Shown: positions 42,619-52,843 of the stretch, one piece after another | Numbering within the stretch: the stretch's first letter is position 1 | Layout: every line of letters begins with the position of its first letter | NCBI GenBank assembly: GCA_030432235.1 | Contig: JAUIHT010000001.1 | Coordinates: forward strand, 186,001-250,000 | From: Verrucomicrobiia bacterium | GTDB lineage: Bacteria; Verrucomicrobiota; Verrucomicrobiia; Opitutales; Cerasicoccaceae | Direction of reading: 5' to 3' | DNA length: 64,000 nucleotides | Translations under genes and position numbers: made by a program | The notes under the pieces: model-generated | Databases searched by the model: none | The model's input: only the letters and a program-made list of their open reading frames with translations | What the model was told of the DNA's origin: nothing

Positions 42619-43431
42619 TTACTGGAGCAGCTTGATTTCGTCTCCCGCAGCAAATTTCGCGCCTTCTGAGCCGGGCAGAATGTAAGCCAGGCTGTAGTCA
42701 GGTGCGACCTTGGCCACTTTGACTCGGACGGGCTTGCTATAGCCCTTGGCGATACCGAACTCCATCTGCTCCTGCAGGCCGGCCTTCTGGCCGCGATCGA
42801 TAATGACAAGACCGCTTTTGACGTCGGCCTTGAGCACGGCGGCGGTGTTGTCATCGCTGGGAGCAAGGCGGGGAGCTGCCGTGGGGGCGAGGCTGCCGTC
42901 AGCCGAAGGTTCTGTGGAGGCCACTGCAACAGGAGCGGAGCCGGTCCGGGGAGCCTTGGAAAGTTCGTCCTTGAGGCGGTCGATTTCGCTGTTCAGGGAG
43001 CTGATCTTTTCCTCGTACTCGGCCAGTTTGGTCGGGTCGACATCCGGCACCTCGGTGCGCATGCTGATGATTTCCTCCTTCAGCTTGGTGTTCTGCGCCT
43101 CCATGGCCTGGATTTCGGTATCCTTTTCACGCACGTCGCTGCGCAGCCCGCTGATGTCGCGCTGGGCTTCGGCTAGCTGGGAACGGGCGCTGGTGGCGCG
43201 GCTCTTGGCATCGGCGAGGTCGGACTCAAGGGCCTTGGCACGGGAGTCCGACGCCTTGAACTTCTGTTCGGAGTCGGACGCTTCCTGGCGGGCGGCACTG
43301 GCCTCAGCCTGGATCTTGACGATCTGCTGGTTGGCTTCCTCGACTTTGCCCTTGGTCAGGACCCAGCCGACGATGGCCACGACGGCGCCAAGGATGGCAA
43401 GTACGCGGAGAAGGAGGGATATCACTTTCAT
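42619..43431 (-). CDS. Membrane-anchored coiled-coil protein
   Basis: A 270-residue protein. One N-terminal membrane helix (VISLLLRVLAILGAVVAIVGW) is followed by a long coiled coil (residues ~28-155, many Ala/Glu/Lys/Ser heptads). A Pro/Ala/Ser linker covers ~160-190, and a small beta-rich domain at the C-terminus ends LPGSEGAKFAAGDEIKLLQ. The layout is that of a cell-envelope spacer protein. The family is not recognised. Confidence 0.8.
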   Translation of the reverse strand: MKVISLLLRVLAILGAVVAIVGWVLTKGKVEEANQQIVKIQAEASAARQEASDSEQKFKASDSRAKALESDLADAKSRATSARSQLAEAQRDISGLRSDVREKDTEIQAMEAQNTKLKEEIISMRTEVPDVDPTKLAEYEEKISSLNSEIDRLKDELSKAPRTGSAPVAVASTEPSADGSLAPTAAPRLAPSDDNTAAVLKADVKSGLVIIDRGQKAGLQEQMEFGIAKGYSKPVRVKVAKVAPDYSLAYILPGSEGAKFAAGDEIKLLQ

Positions 43432-43542
43432 AGGTCAGGTAACAAATGGTTTTAGGAAAAGACTGCAGCCGCCGCTGTCAATGCGCGGATTTAGGCAAAG
43501 GCATGTACTGTTTATCAGTTCGTCAACCGAAAATCACGATCG

Positions 43543-45117
43543 TTACGCCTGATATGTGTTTTCCGCAATGGTGGCCCCGGCGGTGCGGGAGACGCCTTTT
43601 TGCGGGTTGGCGGCGAGATTTTCGCAGATTTTGAAGATAATTTCGGTCTTGTCGGCCTGTCCGAGGGCCTCGGCGATGGCCGGTGCGGTCATGGGCGTGC
43701 CCTTGCTGCCGGTGAGCGTGTCGAGAATACTCTTGCGGATGGCCAGGGTGCCGGCGGCGGCCTTTTTACCCGCTTCAACGCCCGGCTGGTGGTAGGCGTT
43801 GATGTTGACCAGGTCGCCGTAGAAGCCCACCGCGCGCTCGTAAAGGGCGATCAGCATGCCTACGACCTGCGGTGTGACGGACTGGACCGTAATTGTGATG
43901 CTGTTGCGGCCCTTTTCATAGAGTGCGTCGCGCGTGCCCAGGAGGAAGCCCTGCAGGAAGTCGTTGGCGGTAAAGTCGTCCTCGACCGCTGGGGAGTCGC
44001 CATCGCGGCCTTTGAGGACCTCGATAAAGGTGGCGTAGAAGTTCGGCACACCGTCGCGGAGCTGCTGCACGTAGGCATGCTGGTCGGTCGAGCCCTTGTT
44101 GCCGTAAACGGCGATACCCTGGTGGACGACCTTGCCGTCGAGGTCTAGCTCCTTGCCGAGGGACTCCATGACGAGCTGTTGCAGGTACTTGGAGAAGAGG
44201 GCGAGGCGCTCTTTGTAGGGGAGAATAACCATGTCCTTGGCGCCCTTGCCACCGGTGAGGAAGTACCAGCAGAGGCTGAGCAAGGCGGCGGGGTTCTTCT
44301 TAAAGTCCTTGTTGCGGGTGACGGCGTCCATGGCCTTGGCGCCTTCGAGCATGCCGTCAATGTCGATGCCCATCAGGGCAGCGGGGACGAGACCGACGGG
44401 GCCGAGCTCGCTGGTGCGGCCGCCGACCCAGTCCCACATGGGGAAGCGCTCGATCCAGCCTTCTTCGATGGCGTGCTTGTCCATCTTCGAGCCGGTGCCG
44501 GTGACGGCCACGGCGTGGTCGGCGAACTTCAGCCCCGCGGCTTCCCAGGCCTTGGTGGCCTCGACCATGCCGTTGCGGGTTTCCGGAGTGCCGCCGCTCT
44601 TGGTCGTGACCACGGCGAGGGTTTCGCCGAGTTTGCCCTCGAGCTGGCGCAGGACGATGTCAAAGCCGTCCGGGTCGGTATTATCAAAGAAGTAGACCTT
44701 CATCGGGTCGGCGCCGGGGTTGCCCAGAGCCTGGGCGACGAACTGCGGGCCGAGCGCGCTGCCGCCGATGCCGACGCAGAGCAGATTCTTGAAGGGGCCG
44801 CTGGCACCCTTGATTTCGCCGCTGTGCACCTTCTTGGCCAGGGCATGGATGCGGGCGAGGGTGCTGGTGATGTCTTCGGCGGTCTCCTTGTCGGGGGCCA
44901 GGGAGGCGTCGCGCAGCCAGTAGTGGCCGACCATGCGGCCTTCGTCGGGGTTGGCGATAGCGCCTTTCTCGAGCGCGTCCATGTTGGCCATGGCCTTCTC
45001 GATTTTCGGCGTCATTTCCTTGAGGAAATCGTCGGTGAAGTCGACGCGGCTGACGTCGAGTGCGAATCCGAGGTCTTCGACGGAGAGATAGTATTCTTGG
45101 AAGCGATCCCAGCTCAT
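43543..45117 (-). CDS. pgi: Glucose-6-phosphate isomerase
   Basis: A 524-residue enzyme from ATG 45117 ([20 protein letters not shown]). It interconverts glucose 6-phosphate and fructose 6-phosphate. [48 protein letters not shown] and [16 protein letters not shown] contain the phosphate-binding and catalytic (Glu, His, Lys) positions. It is closest to the long bacterial/cyanobacterial-like type. An in-frame TTG further upstream (45207) is not needed. Confidence 0.96.
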   Translation of the reverse strand: MSWDRFQEYYLSVEDLGFALDVSRVDFTDDFLKEMTPKIEKAMANMDALEKGAIANPDEGRMVGHYWLRDASLAPDKETAEDITSTLARIHALAKKVHSGEIKGASGPFKNLLCVGIGGSALGPQFVAQALGNPGADPMKVYFFDNTDPDGFDIVLRQLEGKLGETLAVVTTKSGGTPETRNGMVEATKAWEAAGLKFADHAVAVTGTGSKMDKHAIEEGWIERFPMWDWVGGRTSELGPVGLVPAALMGIDIDGMLEGAKAMDAVTRNKDFKKNPAALLSLCWYFLTGGKGAKDMVILPYKERLALFSKYLQQLVMESLGKELDLDGKVVHQGIAVYGNKGSTDQHAYVQQLRDGVPNFYATFIEVLKGRDGDSPAVEDDFTANDFLQGFLLGTRDALYEKGRNSITITVQSVTPQVVGMLIALYERAVGFYGDLVNINAYHQPGVEAGKKAAAGTLAIRKSILDTLTGSKGTPMTAPAIAEALGQADKTEIIFKICENLAANPQKGVSRTAGATIAENTYQA

Positions 45118-45279
45118 GATGATTTCAGTGGTTCGGGTTTTAAATGAAGTGGCGTGAAATGCGTCGCAACGCATCCCCGAGCGTGCTTTTTTGCCCACTG
45201 CTGGCAAGGGGGAAGTGCGGGAAATACTTCCTTAGCAATATGATTGTCACATCCGCGAACTCATTGGAGGCTTGTTGAG

Positions 45280-46266
45280 ATGTCAGCCAGCTCCAAGACC
45301 GGACTAACACTCGCCTTGGAGGATGTTTTTGATCGTCCCGGGGAAGCAGCGGCGGCGGGCACGGAATTCCTGCCACGCGTGCGTGAGGCTTATCCGGGTG
45401 GTTCGCCCATGCTGACCGAGCTCCGGCGTGCGGGCATCGAGGCCGGTACGGTAAGGCCTTCTATCCAATTTGCCGCCGGCGACAAGGGTAGTCAGCCGCT
45501 GGCCTTGGCCGTAACGGAAAAGCGTGCCACGGTGGGATTGGGCCTGGACGAGGGCGGTTGGCTGCGACTGGCGGCGGCGCGTCACGGCTTGCACGGCTTG
45601 CGTTTTTTTCACGAAGACTGGCTGGGGCGCGGCTGTGTGGCCCTGGCGCCTTCCGTCGGTGCTGTCGGATGCCTGGCGGCTGCACGCGGAGATTTGATCG
45701 GGCTCGGGCGTGCGTTGCTGGGCAAAAGTTTTTCCACCGGTATGCGGCCTGGGCGCATTCTGGATATCGGCCCGGTGCTGCAATTGGAAGGTGGTTTGCC
45801 GGCGGCCTATACGAAGCTTATGACGCAATGGGGCGCCGATAACGACATCGAGACGGCAGCGTGGCTACTGGAGCGTTGGCACGGCGCCGAGCTGGCTCAG
45901 ATGGTCCTGGCCTCTCGTGAAGCCGCCGAGCGGTTGCGCCCCTGGCTCAGTGGTAATGAGAATGGATTATCAACTGAGTTCCTGCATTGGCTGGAAACGG
46001 CGCGGGACTGGGGGGAGGCTGCCGTGCAGTCCGCCCATCGCAAACAAAGCGAAATCGCGGCTGCTTTCCGCGAAGTATTCCAGAACCACGACGCGATTGC
46101 GACGCCTTTTGTGGACGGGATGACTTTCGCCGACGGTGGTTTGGCGCTTCCACGCCTGGCTATGCCGGTGGATGTGGCGCGGATGGCCGTCTGCGTGGTT
46201 CCGTTGGCCCAGGGGCACGCCGTGCAACTGATTTTCCCCGACGTCGAGCGTCTGGTGATCCCCTGA
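45280..46266 (+). CDS. Conserved hypothetical protein
   Basis: A 328-residue soluble protein from ATG 45280, with TTGGAGG nine bases before. The first ~60 residues are helical, the central part is Gly/Ala-rich (ALAPSVGAVGCLAAARGDLIG), and the C-terminal third is again helical and contains WLETARDWGEAAVQSAHRKQ. I could not match it to a family, and it does not look like McsB even though an McsA-like gene follows 377 bases later. A terminator-like hairpin lies downstream. Confidence 0.72.
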   Translation: MSASSKTGLTLALEDVFDRPGEAAAAGTEFLPRVREAYPGGSPMLTELRRAGIEAGTVRPSIQFAAGDKGSQPLALAVTEKRATVGLGLDEGGWLRLAAARHGLHGLRFFHEDWLGRGCVALAPSVGAVGCLAAARGDLIGLGRALLGKSFSTGMRPGRILDIGPVLQLEGGLPAAYTKLMTQWGADNDIETAAWLLERWHGAELAQMVLASREAAERLRPWLSGNENGLSTEFLHWLETARDWGEAAVQSAHRKQSEIAAAFREVFQNHDAIATPFVDGMTFADGGLALPRLAMPVDVARMAVCVVPLAQGHAVQLIFPDVERLVIP

Positions 46267-46642
46267 GGGCACAAAAAATCCCGCAATAGCGCGTACTCGA
46301 ATTCTGATTGGTAGGCTGCGGAGCCTTATTTCGGTTTCCCGGGGGAGGTTTCGAAACCTGAAAATGAAGGCGGGTGGCCTACCCCTAAACCACCCGCCAT
46401 TTATTTTCTACTTTATCTCGTTGCTTGTTACCCCATCTCCCGTAGGAGAATTCGTAAAAAGTTATGCCGGGAGTAGAACCATTCGCCGTGCCAATGTCAA
46501 TAGCTTTTGCCAACTTTTTGAAAATTTCCCGCATTTTCTTTCAGATTTATCGTGTGATACGTGAATCGGGGTGGTTGGAGCACAAAATTTGCCACACGGC
46601 AGCCTTGCCAAGGCCAAAGAAGTCTAATAATTTCCATTCAAG
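46267..46642. other. 376-base intergenic stretch with hairpins
   Basis: No convincing gene. It holds AGGTTT-CGAAACCT (46347-46360) and the strong hairpin annotated next. Further on it is AT-rich (46480-46640) and may carry the promoter for the McsA-like gene. Confidence 0.5.
46369..46406 (+). terminator. Rho-independent terminator-like hairpin
   Basis: GGCGGGTGG (46369-46377) pairs perfectly with CCACCCGCC (46390-46398) across a 12-base loop, followed by ATTTATTTT. It would terminate the gene at 45280. Confidence 0.7.
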
Positions 46643-47146
46643 ATGTCCAATAAGGCCAAATGTGCGGTTTGCAAAGCCCCGGCGACGGTGTTCGTCGGCT
46701 ATATCAGCGGTGAGAAGCTGATCCAGGCCTGCTATTGCCACGATCATGCCAAGGACATGGGCGTCCTGCAGGCTGCGGCCTATGGCTTGCTCGACTCGGG
46801 CGATGTGGAGCGTGGCCCGATTTCGGAAAAGGACGGTCTGGTCTGCCCGGACTGCGGCTATACACGCCGGCTCTGGAAGCATACCGGTCGCCTGGGTTGC
46901 CCCACTTGCTACGAAACTTTCCATGACGATGTGGCGGCACTGCTGCCGCGCATGCACCGGGGTACGGAGCATATGGGGCGTGTGCCCAAGAAGCAGCTCA
47001 CCTCCAAGCTGGTTTCCAACCGCATACGCGCGCTGCAGCAGGAGCTTGAGCGCGCCATCAAGGATGAGCGTTACGAGGATGCCGCCCAGGCCCGTGACGA
47101 AATGAGCGGCCTGCGCGCCCAGGTCCGTGACGGCACGGGACAATAA
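46643..47146 (+). CDS. McsA-like zinc and UvrB/UvrC-motif protein
   Basis: A 167-residue protein. The first zinc knuckle is CAVCKAPATVFVGY with CYCHDHAKD, the second is CPDCGYTRRLWKHTGRLGCPTC. The C-terminal UVR helix pair is LQQELERAIKDERYEDAAQARDEM. In Firmicutes McsA activates the arginine kinase McsB and regulates CtsR/ClpC; here no McsB, CtsR or ClpC is adjacent. The role is therefore inferred only from fold. Confidence 0.88.
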   Translation: MSNKAKCAVCKAPATVFVGYISGEKLIQACYCHDHAKDMGVLQAAAYGLLDSGDVERGPISEKDGLVCPDCGYTRRLWKHTGRLGCPTCYETFHDDVAALLPRMHRGTEHMGRVPKKQLTSKLVSNRIRALQQELERAIKDERYEDAAQARDEMSGLRAQVRDGTGQ

Positions 47147-47250
47147 TGGGGTTGTGCCCATTACTCGTATTGTTCTCCTGAGTGCTTGCGCACGGGCGCG
47201 AATTGGTCTTTTCTGCCCGGCTTTACTTTTAAAGCCATTGCGGAGGAGGA

Positions 47251-48333
47251 ATGAAAAACACCAGCAAGTCTGTCATGATTGCCGTGGGCCTGGCCTTGGC
47301 CCTTGTCCTCTGGATTGTATCCGGGGCCTTGGGTGGCGCCAAGGAAATGGCCAATGAGCTTGTCGACCAAGCCACACAGCAAGTCGCCCTGCGCACCGTG
47401 GAGGTCGTGGACCTGACGGCGCAGCCGGTCAGTCGCGAGGTCATTATCAGTGCGCAGACGGATGTCGCGCGCGAGGTGGAGCTACGCGCTGAGACGCTTG
47501 GGCGCGTGGTGGCGCTCGGGGCTGAGCGCGGCACCTTCGTGGAGGAGGGCGGGCTTATCGTGCGTATCGAGGAGCGCGATCGCGCGCAGCGCCTGTCTCA
47601 GGCCCGTGCGGTGCTCAAGCAGCGCGAGCTGGAGTATCAGGCGGCCAAGGGGCTGGTGGAAAAAGGCTATCAGTCTGAAACCCGCGCCGCCGAAGCCGCC
47701 GCGCAGTTGGAAATCGCCCGCGCCGAGTTGGAGAACATCGAGCTCGATCAGGCGAAGACAGAAATCCGGGCGCCGTTCGACGGTTTCCTGGCCACGCGTG
47801 AGGTCGAGGTGGGAGACTTTCTCCAACCGGGCACGCTGGTCGGCATGTTCATCGAGATCGACCCGCTCATCGTTACCGGCGAGGTGACCGAGCGCGACGT
47901 TCTATTAATAGAGAAAGGCATGACCGGGGTGGCTGTTCTGCCCGACGGCACTGAACTCGAGGGCACGGTGCGTTTTGTTTCGCCGCTTTCCAGCCGGGAA
48001 ATCCGTACCTTCCCTGTCGAGCTGGAGGTGCCCAACCCCGGTGGCAAGATACCGGCCGGAATTACGGCCAAGGTGATTGTGCCTACGCGCACGGTGGTGG
48101 CCCATCGGGTCAGCCCGGCCGTGCTTTCGCTCAATGCCGCAGGCGAGTTCGGCGTCAAGGTCGTCAATGCCGAGGGCGTGGTGGACTTCTATCCGGCCAC
48201 GGTGGTCAAGTCCGGCCCGGACGGCGTGTGGCTGGCCGGTTTGCCGGAGCAGGTGCGTTTGATTGTGAACGGTCAGGGCTTTGTTCGCGAGGGTGAGCAA
48301 GTCGAGGCGGTGAATCGTCAAGAGAAGTCATGA
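47251..48333 (+). CDS. RND efflux adaptor (membrane fusion protein)
   Basis: A 360-residue periplasmic adaptor. One N-terminal helix (VMIAVGLALALVLWIVSGAL) acts as anchor. The lipoyl halves are AETLGRVVALGAERGTFVEEG and KTEIRAPFDGFLATREVEVGD, with a short coiled-coil hairpin between. The beta-barrel and membrane-proximal domains follow. Its stop overlaps the transporter's ATG in an ATGA, so the two are produced together. A TolC-like partner is not in the window. Confidence 0.9.
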   Translation: MKNTSKSVMIAVGLALALVLWIVSGALGGAKEMANELVDQATQQVALRTVEVVDLTAQPVSREVIISAQTDVAREVELRAETLGRVVALGAERGTFVEEGGLIVRIEERDRAQRLSQARAVLKQRELEYQAAKGLVEKGYQSETRAAEAAAQLEIARAELENIELDQAKTEIRAPFDGFLATREVEVGDFLQPGTLVGMFIEIDPLIVTGEVTERDVLLIEKGMTGVAVLPDGTELEGTVRFVSPLSSREIRTFPVELEVPNPGGKIPAGITAKVIVPTRTVVAHRVSPAVLSLNAAGEFGVKVVNAEGVVDFYPATVVKSGPDGVWLAGLPEQVRLIVNGQGFVREGEQVEAVNRQEKS

Positions 48334-51300
48334 ATGCGCTGATTGCCGCCTTGCTGGAGCGCTCACGCGCCCTGCAGCTTGTCCTCAGCCTCCTGCTTGT
48401 TGGCGGTGCGGCGGCTTGGTTGCACATGCCCAAGGAGTCCGAGCCGGACATCGCCATCCCCATCATCACGGTGACGATGATTCACGACGGCATCTCGCCC
48501 GAGGACGGTGAGCGTCTGCTCATCCGCCCGATGGAAAGCGAGCTGCGCGGCATCGAGGGCGTCAAGGAGATGACCGCCTATGCCACGGAAGGCCGTGCGA
48601 CGGTCACGCTGGAGTTCGATGCGGGTTTTGACAGCGAGCAGGCCATGCTGGATGTGCGCGAAAAGGTAGACCTGGCTCAGCCGGAGCTGCCCGAGGAAAC
48701 CGAGGAGCCCATCGTCGATGAAGTCAATTTTTCCCTTTTTCCCGTGCTGGTGGTCGGCCTTGCCGGTGACGTGCCTGAGCGCGAACTCCTGCGCATCGCG
48801 CGCGACCTGCGCGATGACATCCGCTCCATTCCTACCGTGCTCGACGTCGAGATCGCGGGTGAGCGCGAGGAGCTTGTTGAAATCCTTATCGATCCGTCCA
48901 CCTTTGAGAGCTACGGCATCAACCTCGCGGAGGTCATGCCGCTGGTCGACCGCAACAACCGCCTGGTGGCCGCCGGCACGCTGGACAGCGGGGTGGGGCG
49001 CGTGCCGGTCAAGGTGCCCGGCCTTTACGAGACCGTCGAGGACATCCTCGATACGCCGGTCAAGGTGGCCGGTGACCGTGTTATCAAGGTACGCGACGTG
49101 GCTACCATTCGCAAGACCTTCAAAGACTCCGAGGGCTACGCGCGCGTAGGCGGTGAACCGGCCCTGGCACTGGAGGTCATCAAGCGCTCCGGCGAGAACG
49201 TCATCGAGACCATCGAGGCCGTCCGCGCCATTGTGGCAGAGGAGCAGGAGCACTGGCCCGAGGGTGTCGAGGTGGACTTCTTCCAGGACAAGTCCGGCGA
49301 CATCCGCGAGATGTTGCTGGACCTCCAAAATAATCTCATCAGCGCGATTGCCTTGGTGATGATCGTCATTCTGGGGGCGCTGGGCTGGCGCACGGCTGCG
49401 CTGGTTGGTATCGCCATACCCGGCTCGTTTTTGACCGGTCTGCTCATCCTCGATTTGATGGGCTTGACCATCAACATCGTCGTGCTCTTCAGCCTCATCC
49501 TGGCAGTGGGGATGCTGGTCGACGGCGCTATCGTCGTGACGGAATTCGCCGACCGCAAGATGCTCGAGGGGCATCACCGGCGCGATGCCTACCGCGAGGC
49601 CTCGCAACGCATGGCCTTGCCGATCTTCTCCTCGACCCTCACGACTTTGGCGGCGTTTTTGCCGTTGCTCTTCTGGCCTGGCATCGTGGGCGAGTTCATG
49701 AAGTACATGCCCATCACGCTTATTTGTGTGCTGAGTGCTTCACTGCTGATGGCACTGATTTTTGTTCCGGCCATCGGCGCCATTATTGGCAAGCCCGGCG
49801 TGGGCAACCCGGAAACGCTCAAAGCCCTGGCAGCTTCCGAGCATGGTAACCTGGAGGAACTGCGCGGAATTACCGGAGCCTATACGCGTACCTTGCACAA
49901 GGCGCTCAACCATCCCTGGCTCATTGTCATCAGCGCGGTGTTCATCTTTTTCGCTTCTTACTGGGCCTATGGTTCGTTTGGTCGGGGCGTGGAATTTTTC
50001 CCCGATGTTGAGCCGGATCGCGCTACCTTCGCTATCAAGATGCGCGGTAACTTCTCTATCGAGGAGCTGGATAAGACGGTGCGCGAGGTCGAGTCGCGTA
50101 TCCTCGACATGAGCGAGTTCGCCACCATCTATACCCGCTCCGGTATTAACTTCCAGGGCGGTATGGAGGGTAACACCGAGGATACACACGGTGTCATTCT
50201 GGTGGAGTTCGCGGACTGGCAAACCCGCCGCACCGCCAATGAAATCCTGGCCGAGGTGCATGAACGTCTCGAGGACATCCCCGGTATCGTTGTCGAGCTG
50301 CGCAAGGAGGAAGGCGGTCCCCCCGGTGGCAAGCCCGTCCAGATTCAGTTGCGCTCACGCTTCCCATCCCTGCTCGACCCGGCCGTCGATATCGTCCGTG
50401 CCAAGTTCGAGAGCATGGAGGGGCTTAAGGATATCGAAGACACCCGGCCCGTGCCCGGCATTGAGTGGCGTGTGGATGTCGACCGCGCCCAGGCCAGCCG
50501 TTACGGGGCGGATATCGCGGCGGTTGGTGATATCATCCAGTTCGTCACCACCGGCTTGGAGGTGGACGATTATCGCCCGGACGAAACCGACGACGAGGTG
50601 GAAATCCGCATCCGCTATCCGCTGGACCGCCGGGGCCTTGAGCAGATTGGCGGCCTGCGCGTACCGACCTTCGTGGGGCTTGTGCCGGTGAGTAACTTCG
50701 TCACGTGGAAGCCGGCCCCCAAGGTTGGACAGATTGAGCGTAGCGACTCCCGGCGCGTCTTGAGCGTCCGTGCTGACGTTGAGCCGGAGGTTTTGCCGGC
50801 GGACAAGGTTGATGAGCTGAAGGCATGGCTGGACAGCGGGGAAGCCGGGCTCGATCCGCGCGTGGAGGTCGTCTTCAAGGGTGAGGACGAGGACCAGCGC
50901 GAGGCCGAGGCTTTCCTCGGCAAGGCATTCCTGGTCGCTCTGGCCATCATGGCGATCATCCTAGTGGCGCAGTTCAACAGTTTTTATCATGCCTTCCTGA
51001 TTCTGACAGCGGTTATCTTCTCCACCGTGGGTGTGTTCCTGGGGCTTCTCATTACGCATCAGCCTTTCGGCATCGTTATGAACGGCATCGGGGTGATCGC
51101 GTTGGCGGGTATCGTGGTGAACAACAACATCGTCCTCATCGACACCTTCCACATTTTGCGGCAGAAGGGATTTGAGCCACTGGATGCCGTGCTCCGTACC
51201 GGTGCGCAACGCTTGCGACCCGTGTTGCTGACCACCGTCACGACCATCCTCGGGCTCATCCCGATGGTCTTTGCGCTCAATATCAACTTCCTCTCGCGTG

Positions 51301-51452
51301 AGGTCACCTACGGTGCGCCTTCCACGCAGTGGTGGACGCAGCTCGCCACTTCGGTGGCTTTCGGCTTGGCCTTTTCCACGCTCCTGACCCTTGGCTTGAC
51401 GCCAGCCCTGCTGCTCATCGGTGAGCGGGTGCAGGCGCGCTTCCGCAGGTAG
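48330..51452 (+). CDS. RND multidrug/solute efflux pump, AcrB family
   Basis: A 1040-residue inner-membrane pump. It has the duplicated one-plus-five helix design with two large periplasmic loops. The proton relay in TM4 reads VGMLVDGAIVVTEFAD, with one Asp and Gly where AcrB has a second Asp, a variant common in one bacterial RND clade. TM10 has IGVIALAGIVVNNNIVLIDT. It extrudes compounds through an outer-membrane channel; specificity is unknown. The adaptor gene is directly upstream. Confidence 0.92.
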   Translation: MNALIAALLERSRALQLVLSLLLVGGAAAWLHMPKESEPDIAIPIITVTMIHDGISPEDGERLLIRPMESELRGIEGVKEMTAYATEGRATVTLEFDAGFDSEQAMLDVREKVDLAQPELPEETEEPIVDEVNFSLFPVLVVGLAGDVPERELLRIARDLRDDIRSIPTVLDVEIAGEREELVEILIDPSTFESYGINLAEVMPLVDRNNRLVAAGTLDSGVGRVPVKVPGLYETVEDILDTPVKVAGDRVIKVRDVATIRKTFKDSEGYARVGGEPALALEVIKRSGENVIETIEAVRAIVAEEQEHWPEGVEVDFFQDKSGDIREMLLDLQNNLISAIALVMIVILGALGWRTAALVGIAIPGSFLTGLLILDLMGLTINIVVLFSLILAVGMLVDGAIVVTEFADRKMLEGHHRRDAYREASQRMALPIFSSTLTTLAAFLPLLFWPGIVGEFMKYMPITLICVLSASLLMALIFVPAIGAIIGKPGVGNPETLKALAASEHGNLEELRGITGAYTRTLHKALNHPWLIVISAVFIFFASYWAYGSFGRGVEFFPDVEPDRATFAIKMRGNFSIEELDKTVREVESRILDMSEFATIYTRSGINFQGGMEGNTEDTHGVILVEFADWQTRRTANEILAEVHERLEDIPGIVVELRKEEGGPPGGKPVQIQLRSRFPSLLDPAVDIVRAKFESMEGLKDIEDTRPVPGIEWRVDVDRAQASRYGADIAAVGDIIQFVTTGLEVDDYRPDETDDEVEIRIRYPLDRRGLEQIGGLRVPTFVGLVPVSNFVTWKPAPKVGQIERSDSRRVLSVRADVEPEVLPADKVDELKAWLDSGEAGLDPRVEVVFKGEDEDQREAEAFLGKAFLVALAIMAIILVAQFNSFYHAFLILTAVIFSTVGVFLGLLITHQPFGIVMNGIGVIALAGIVVNNNIVLIDTFHILRQKGFEPLDAVLRTGAQRLRPVLLTTVTTILGLIPMVFALNINFLSREVTYGAPSTQWWTQLATSVAFGLAFSTLLTLGLTPALLLIGERVQARFRR

Positions 51453-51616
51453 AACGCCCCAGAGCCACGGGCTGGAGGCCCTAATGCTTTATAAAAATTA
51501 TGCTAAATGCTGCCGTGTAGGCATTAGTGGATTGCCATTAATAAATAATTAACCATTCTAGTGGGCTGATATTGGCACGAAACCAGCCTGTGTTTTTGTG
51601 CCTTAACTTTCCTACT

Positions 51617-51874
51617 ATGCTCAGTTTTGTACTTTCTTTTCTGGTCGCAGGAATTGCTGTGCTGCTCATCTTTGTGGGGCTGTACCTGTTGGGTGCGCCT
51701 CGCGATATGCTGGCTGTGCGTTATCAGAACATGCGCCTATCCATGACGGGTCGCCCGCTCAAGGATGAGGATTTTCCCAAGATGGGGCGCTACGTATCGA
51801 CCATGAAGCTCGGCGGCTTGGTCATCCTGGTTATAGGGGCCACGGTGCTGGCCTATGCGTTTATGCCGCGCTGA
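51617..51874 (+). CDS. Small two-helix membrane protein
   Basis: An 85-residue protein from ATG 51617 (MLSFVLSFLVAGIAVLLIFVGLYLLG). A second hydrophobic segment ends the chain (LGGLVILVIGATVLAYAFM), and a basic cytoplasmic stretch lies between. No family is recognised. The 160 bases before it are AT-rich (TTTATAAAAATTATGC region) and could hold a promoter. Confidence 0.65.
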   Translation: MLSFVLSFLVAGIAVLLIFVGLYLLGAPRDMLAVRYQNMRLSMTGRPLKDEDFPKMGRYVSTMKLGGLVILVIGATVLAYAFMPR

Positions 51875-51973
51875 GGGGATTGTTCCCGGCGCCTTTTATC
51901 GCAGGCAATCCGCTTCGTGGGAGCACTTTACCGGTTGCAGACTGGTCCATCTCGGCTTTGCTAGGCACCGGTA

Positions 51974-52750
51974 ATGGAAATTCTTTTCATGGGAACGGGC
52001 ACCTCGCAAGGCGTGCCCATGATCGCGCACGACAGTGAAGGTTGCGACCTGTCCGATCCACGCAACTGGCGAACGCGCAGCAGCATGCACTTCGTACTGG
52101 AGCAGACCCATATCCAGGTCGACGCCTGCCCGGAGTTCCGCATGCAATGCCTGCGCAACGACATTCGCACCATCGACCACTTTATCCTCACCCATGGACA
52201 TGCCGACCACATCATGGGTATGGACGATCTGCGGCGCTTCTGCGACCAGATCGGCGGTGCGATTCCGGTCTGCGCCAGTGAGGAGGGCTTGGCGCGCATT
52301 GCGGCTGTTTATCCTTACGCCATGCGGGACACACCCGCCCGTAAGGGCTATGCGGCTTTCAAGGCCTCCCTCATGCCGCCTTGCATGGAGCTGCCCGGGG
52401 GGCGCGTCTTTTCCACGCCGTTGCCGCACGGCGCCATCGAAACTCTGGGCCTGGTATTTGAGGAATCTGCCACGGGTCGCAAGTGCGTCTACTACAACGA
52501 CTGCAAGAGTGTTCCCGAGGAAGCCATGCAACTGGCCGAAGGCGCGGACGTGGTTATCCTGGACGGTCTGCGTCCTGAGCCCCACCCAACGCATATGAGC
52601 ATTGGCGAGGCCGTGGAAGTTGCGCAGCGCATTGGCGCACCCCAGACCTACCTGACCCACCTGACCTTCTACGTGGACCATGCCACCTGGCAGAAGAAAC
52701 TGCCCGAGGGCATTTTCCTGGCCTGGGACGGACTTAGGCTGACTCTGTGA
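51974..52750 (+). CDS. PhnP-like metallo-beta-lactamase-fold phosphodiesterase
   Basis: A 258-residue enzyme. MEILFMGTGTSQGVP is the usual start for this group; the metal site is THGHADHIMGMDDLR, followed by PLPHGAIETLG and YNDCKSVPEEA (metal Asp) and a final YLTHLTFYVDH. Relatives cleave cyclic ribose phosphates or nucleotide phosphodiesters. The N-terminal Cys-rich segment of PhnP is absent. The exact substrate is unknown. Confidence 0.9.
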   Translation: MEILFMGTGTSQGVPMIAHDSEGCDLSDPRNWRTRSSMHFVLEQTHIQVDACPEFRMQCLRNDIRTIDHFILTHGHADHIMGMDDLRRFCDQIGGAIPVCASEEGLARIAAVYPYAMRDTPARKGYAAFKASLMPPCMELPGGRVFSTPLPHGAIETLGLVFEESATGRKCVYYNDCKSVPEEAMQLAEGADVVILDGLRPEPHPTHMSIGEAVEVAQRIGAPQTYLTHLTFYVDHATWQKKLPEGIFLAWDGLRLTL

Positions 52751-52790
52751 ATTGGGGGCTGCTCACCTGCAAGGGGTAAAACAAAGTCCT

Positions 52791-52828
52791 GTGCGGCCAC
52801 GCACCGCGGGTCTGGGGCGCGTAGCCCC
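52791..52828. repeat. Dispersed repeat GTGCGGyCACGCACCGCGGG (copy 1)
   Basis: GTGCGG-N-CACGCACCGCGGG followed by GGGGCGCGTAGCCCC. The same unit recurs at 55540-55582 with a few changes. Both halves are palindromic, and the copy here falls at the end of the crtI-like gene. Confidence 0.75.
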
Positions 52829-52843
52829 AGGTTGTGTGTCAGC

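Noticed and set aside
45280-46266. McsB arginine kinase upstream of the McsA-like gene
   Set aside because: None of the guanido-kinase sequence signatures is present, so the neighbour relation alone is not evidence.
46330-46398. tRNA-Gly-like sequence on the minus strand (GGCGGGTGGTTTAGGGGTAGG start)
   Set aside because: The first stretch resembles a glycine tRNA acceptor and D arm, but the acceptor pairs with nearby CCACCCGCC instead of a distant 3' strand, and no anticodon stem forms. The hairpin with its T-rich tail fits a terminator better.
48330-51452. RND pump inactive because TM4 has Asp-Gly rather than Asp-Asp
   Set aside because: The LVDGAIVV form is common in a whole clade of RND pumps, so it does not imply loss of function.
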